Positions 5,143 to 5,188 of a DNA stretch of 5,188 nucleotides are shown here, piece by piece. The position numbers were made by a program, and so were the translations under genes. The notes below the pieces were generated by a model. That model did not search any database. It had not been told where the DNA came from and worked only from the letters and a program-made list of their open reading frames with translations. The DNA lies in NCBI GenBank assembly GCA_016195205.1, contig JACQAB010000040.1, forward strand, positions 1-5,188, written 5' to 3'. Each line of letters begins with the position of its first letter. Positions within the stretch are counted from its first letter, which is position 1. This DNA is from Pseudomonadota bacterium (GTDB lineage: Bacteria; Pseudomonadota; Alphaproteobacteria; UBA9219; RGZA01).

Positions 5143-5188
5143 CCGCGTTATTTCGCCCCGGCACGTTCCGTAAATTCGCCGCCGTCGC
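5139..5188 (+). CDS. ccmC: Start of probable ccmC (heme lyase/handling protein), 3'-partial
   Basis: Only 16 codons are in the window: MTALFRPGTFRKFAAV and one more residue before the edge. The ATG overlaps the ccmB stop by four bases (ATGA), and GGAGG (5130-5134) lies 4 bases upstream, a strong ribosome binding site. CcmC proteins begin with a short cytoplasmic segment containing a pattern like NPxRFLRLA, to which RPGTFRKFAAV is a fair match. In Alphaproteobacteria ccmC normally follows ccmB. CcmC is a six-helix inner membrane protein that attaches heme to CcmE. The identification rests mainly on position and operon order. Confidence 0.75.
   Translation, partial: MTALFRPGTFRKFAAV

Overview
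The window looks like a chromosomal segment of a GC-rich, probably alphaproteobacterial genome. The evidence is an Slt-type soluble lytic transglycosylase of the form common in that class and a tightly overlapping ccmA-ccmB-ccmC cluster (System I cytochrome c maturation). The species cannot be named from sequence alone.

Layout. (1) 1-1812, +: an slt-like periplasmic murein transglycosylase, cut at its 5' end by the window edge, with an intact catalytic domain. (2) 1820-2519, -: two small unrecognised genes (106 and 100 codons) convergent with slt. Both have good ribosome binding sites and candidate promoters. They lie in DNA visibly richer in A/T than the rest and may be a small acquired patch. 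(3) 2520-2742: the divergent control region between that pair and the next + strand gene. (4) 2743-3072, +: a small protein with one membrane helix followed by a predicted coiled coil. (5) 3183-3809, +: a LOG-family (TIGR00730, 'lysine decarboxylase-like') nucleotide phosphoribohydrolase. (6) 3893-5188, +: ccmA, ccmB and the first codons of ccmC. Each junction overlaps by ATGA, so they form one translationally coupled operon for the heme-handling ABC module.

The most striking structure is a pair of matching non-coding elements on either side of the LOG gene (3070-3151 and 3812-3889). Each has five CAG cores spaced exactly 7 bases apart, a T/A-rich loop of 16-20 bases, then five CTG cores spaced exactly 7 bases apart. 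The arms are mirror-symmetric to the base, and all 16 four-base linkers obey NNRY when read on the CAG strand. They look like members of a dispersed heptad-palindrome family that fold into long imperfect hairpins in DNA or RNA. The first contains the stop codon of the upstream gene. The second ends three bases before the ccmA start codon. The two genes just downstream of the elements (LOG and ccmA) both lack a visible Shine-Dalgarno sequence, whereas the other genes whose starts can be seen have one.
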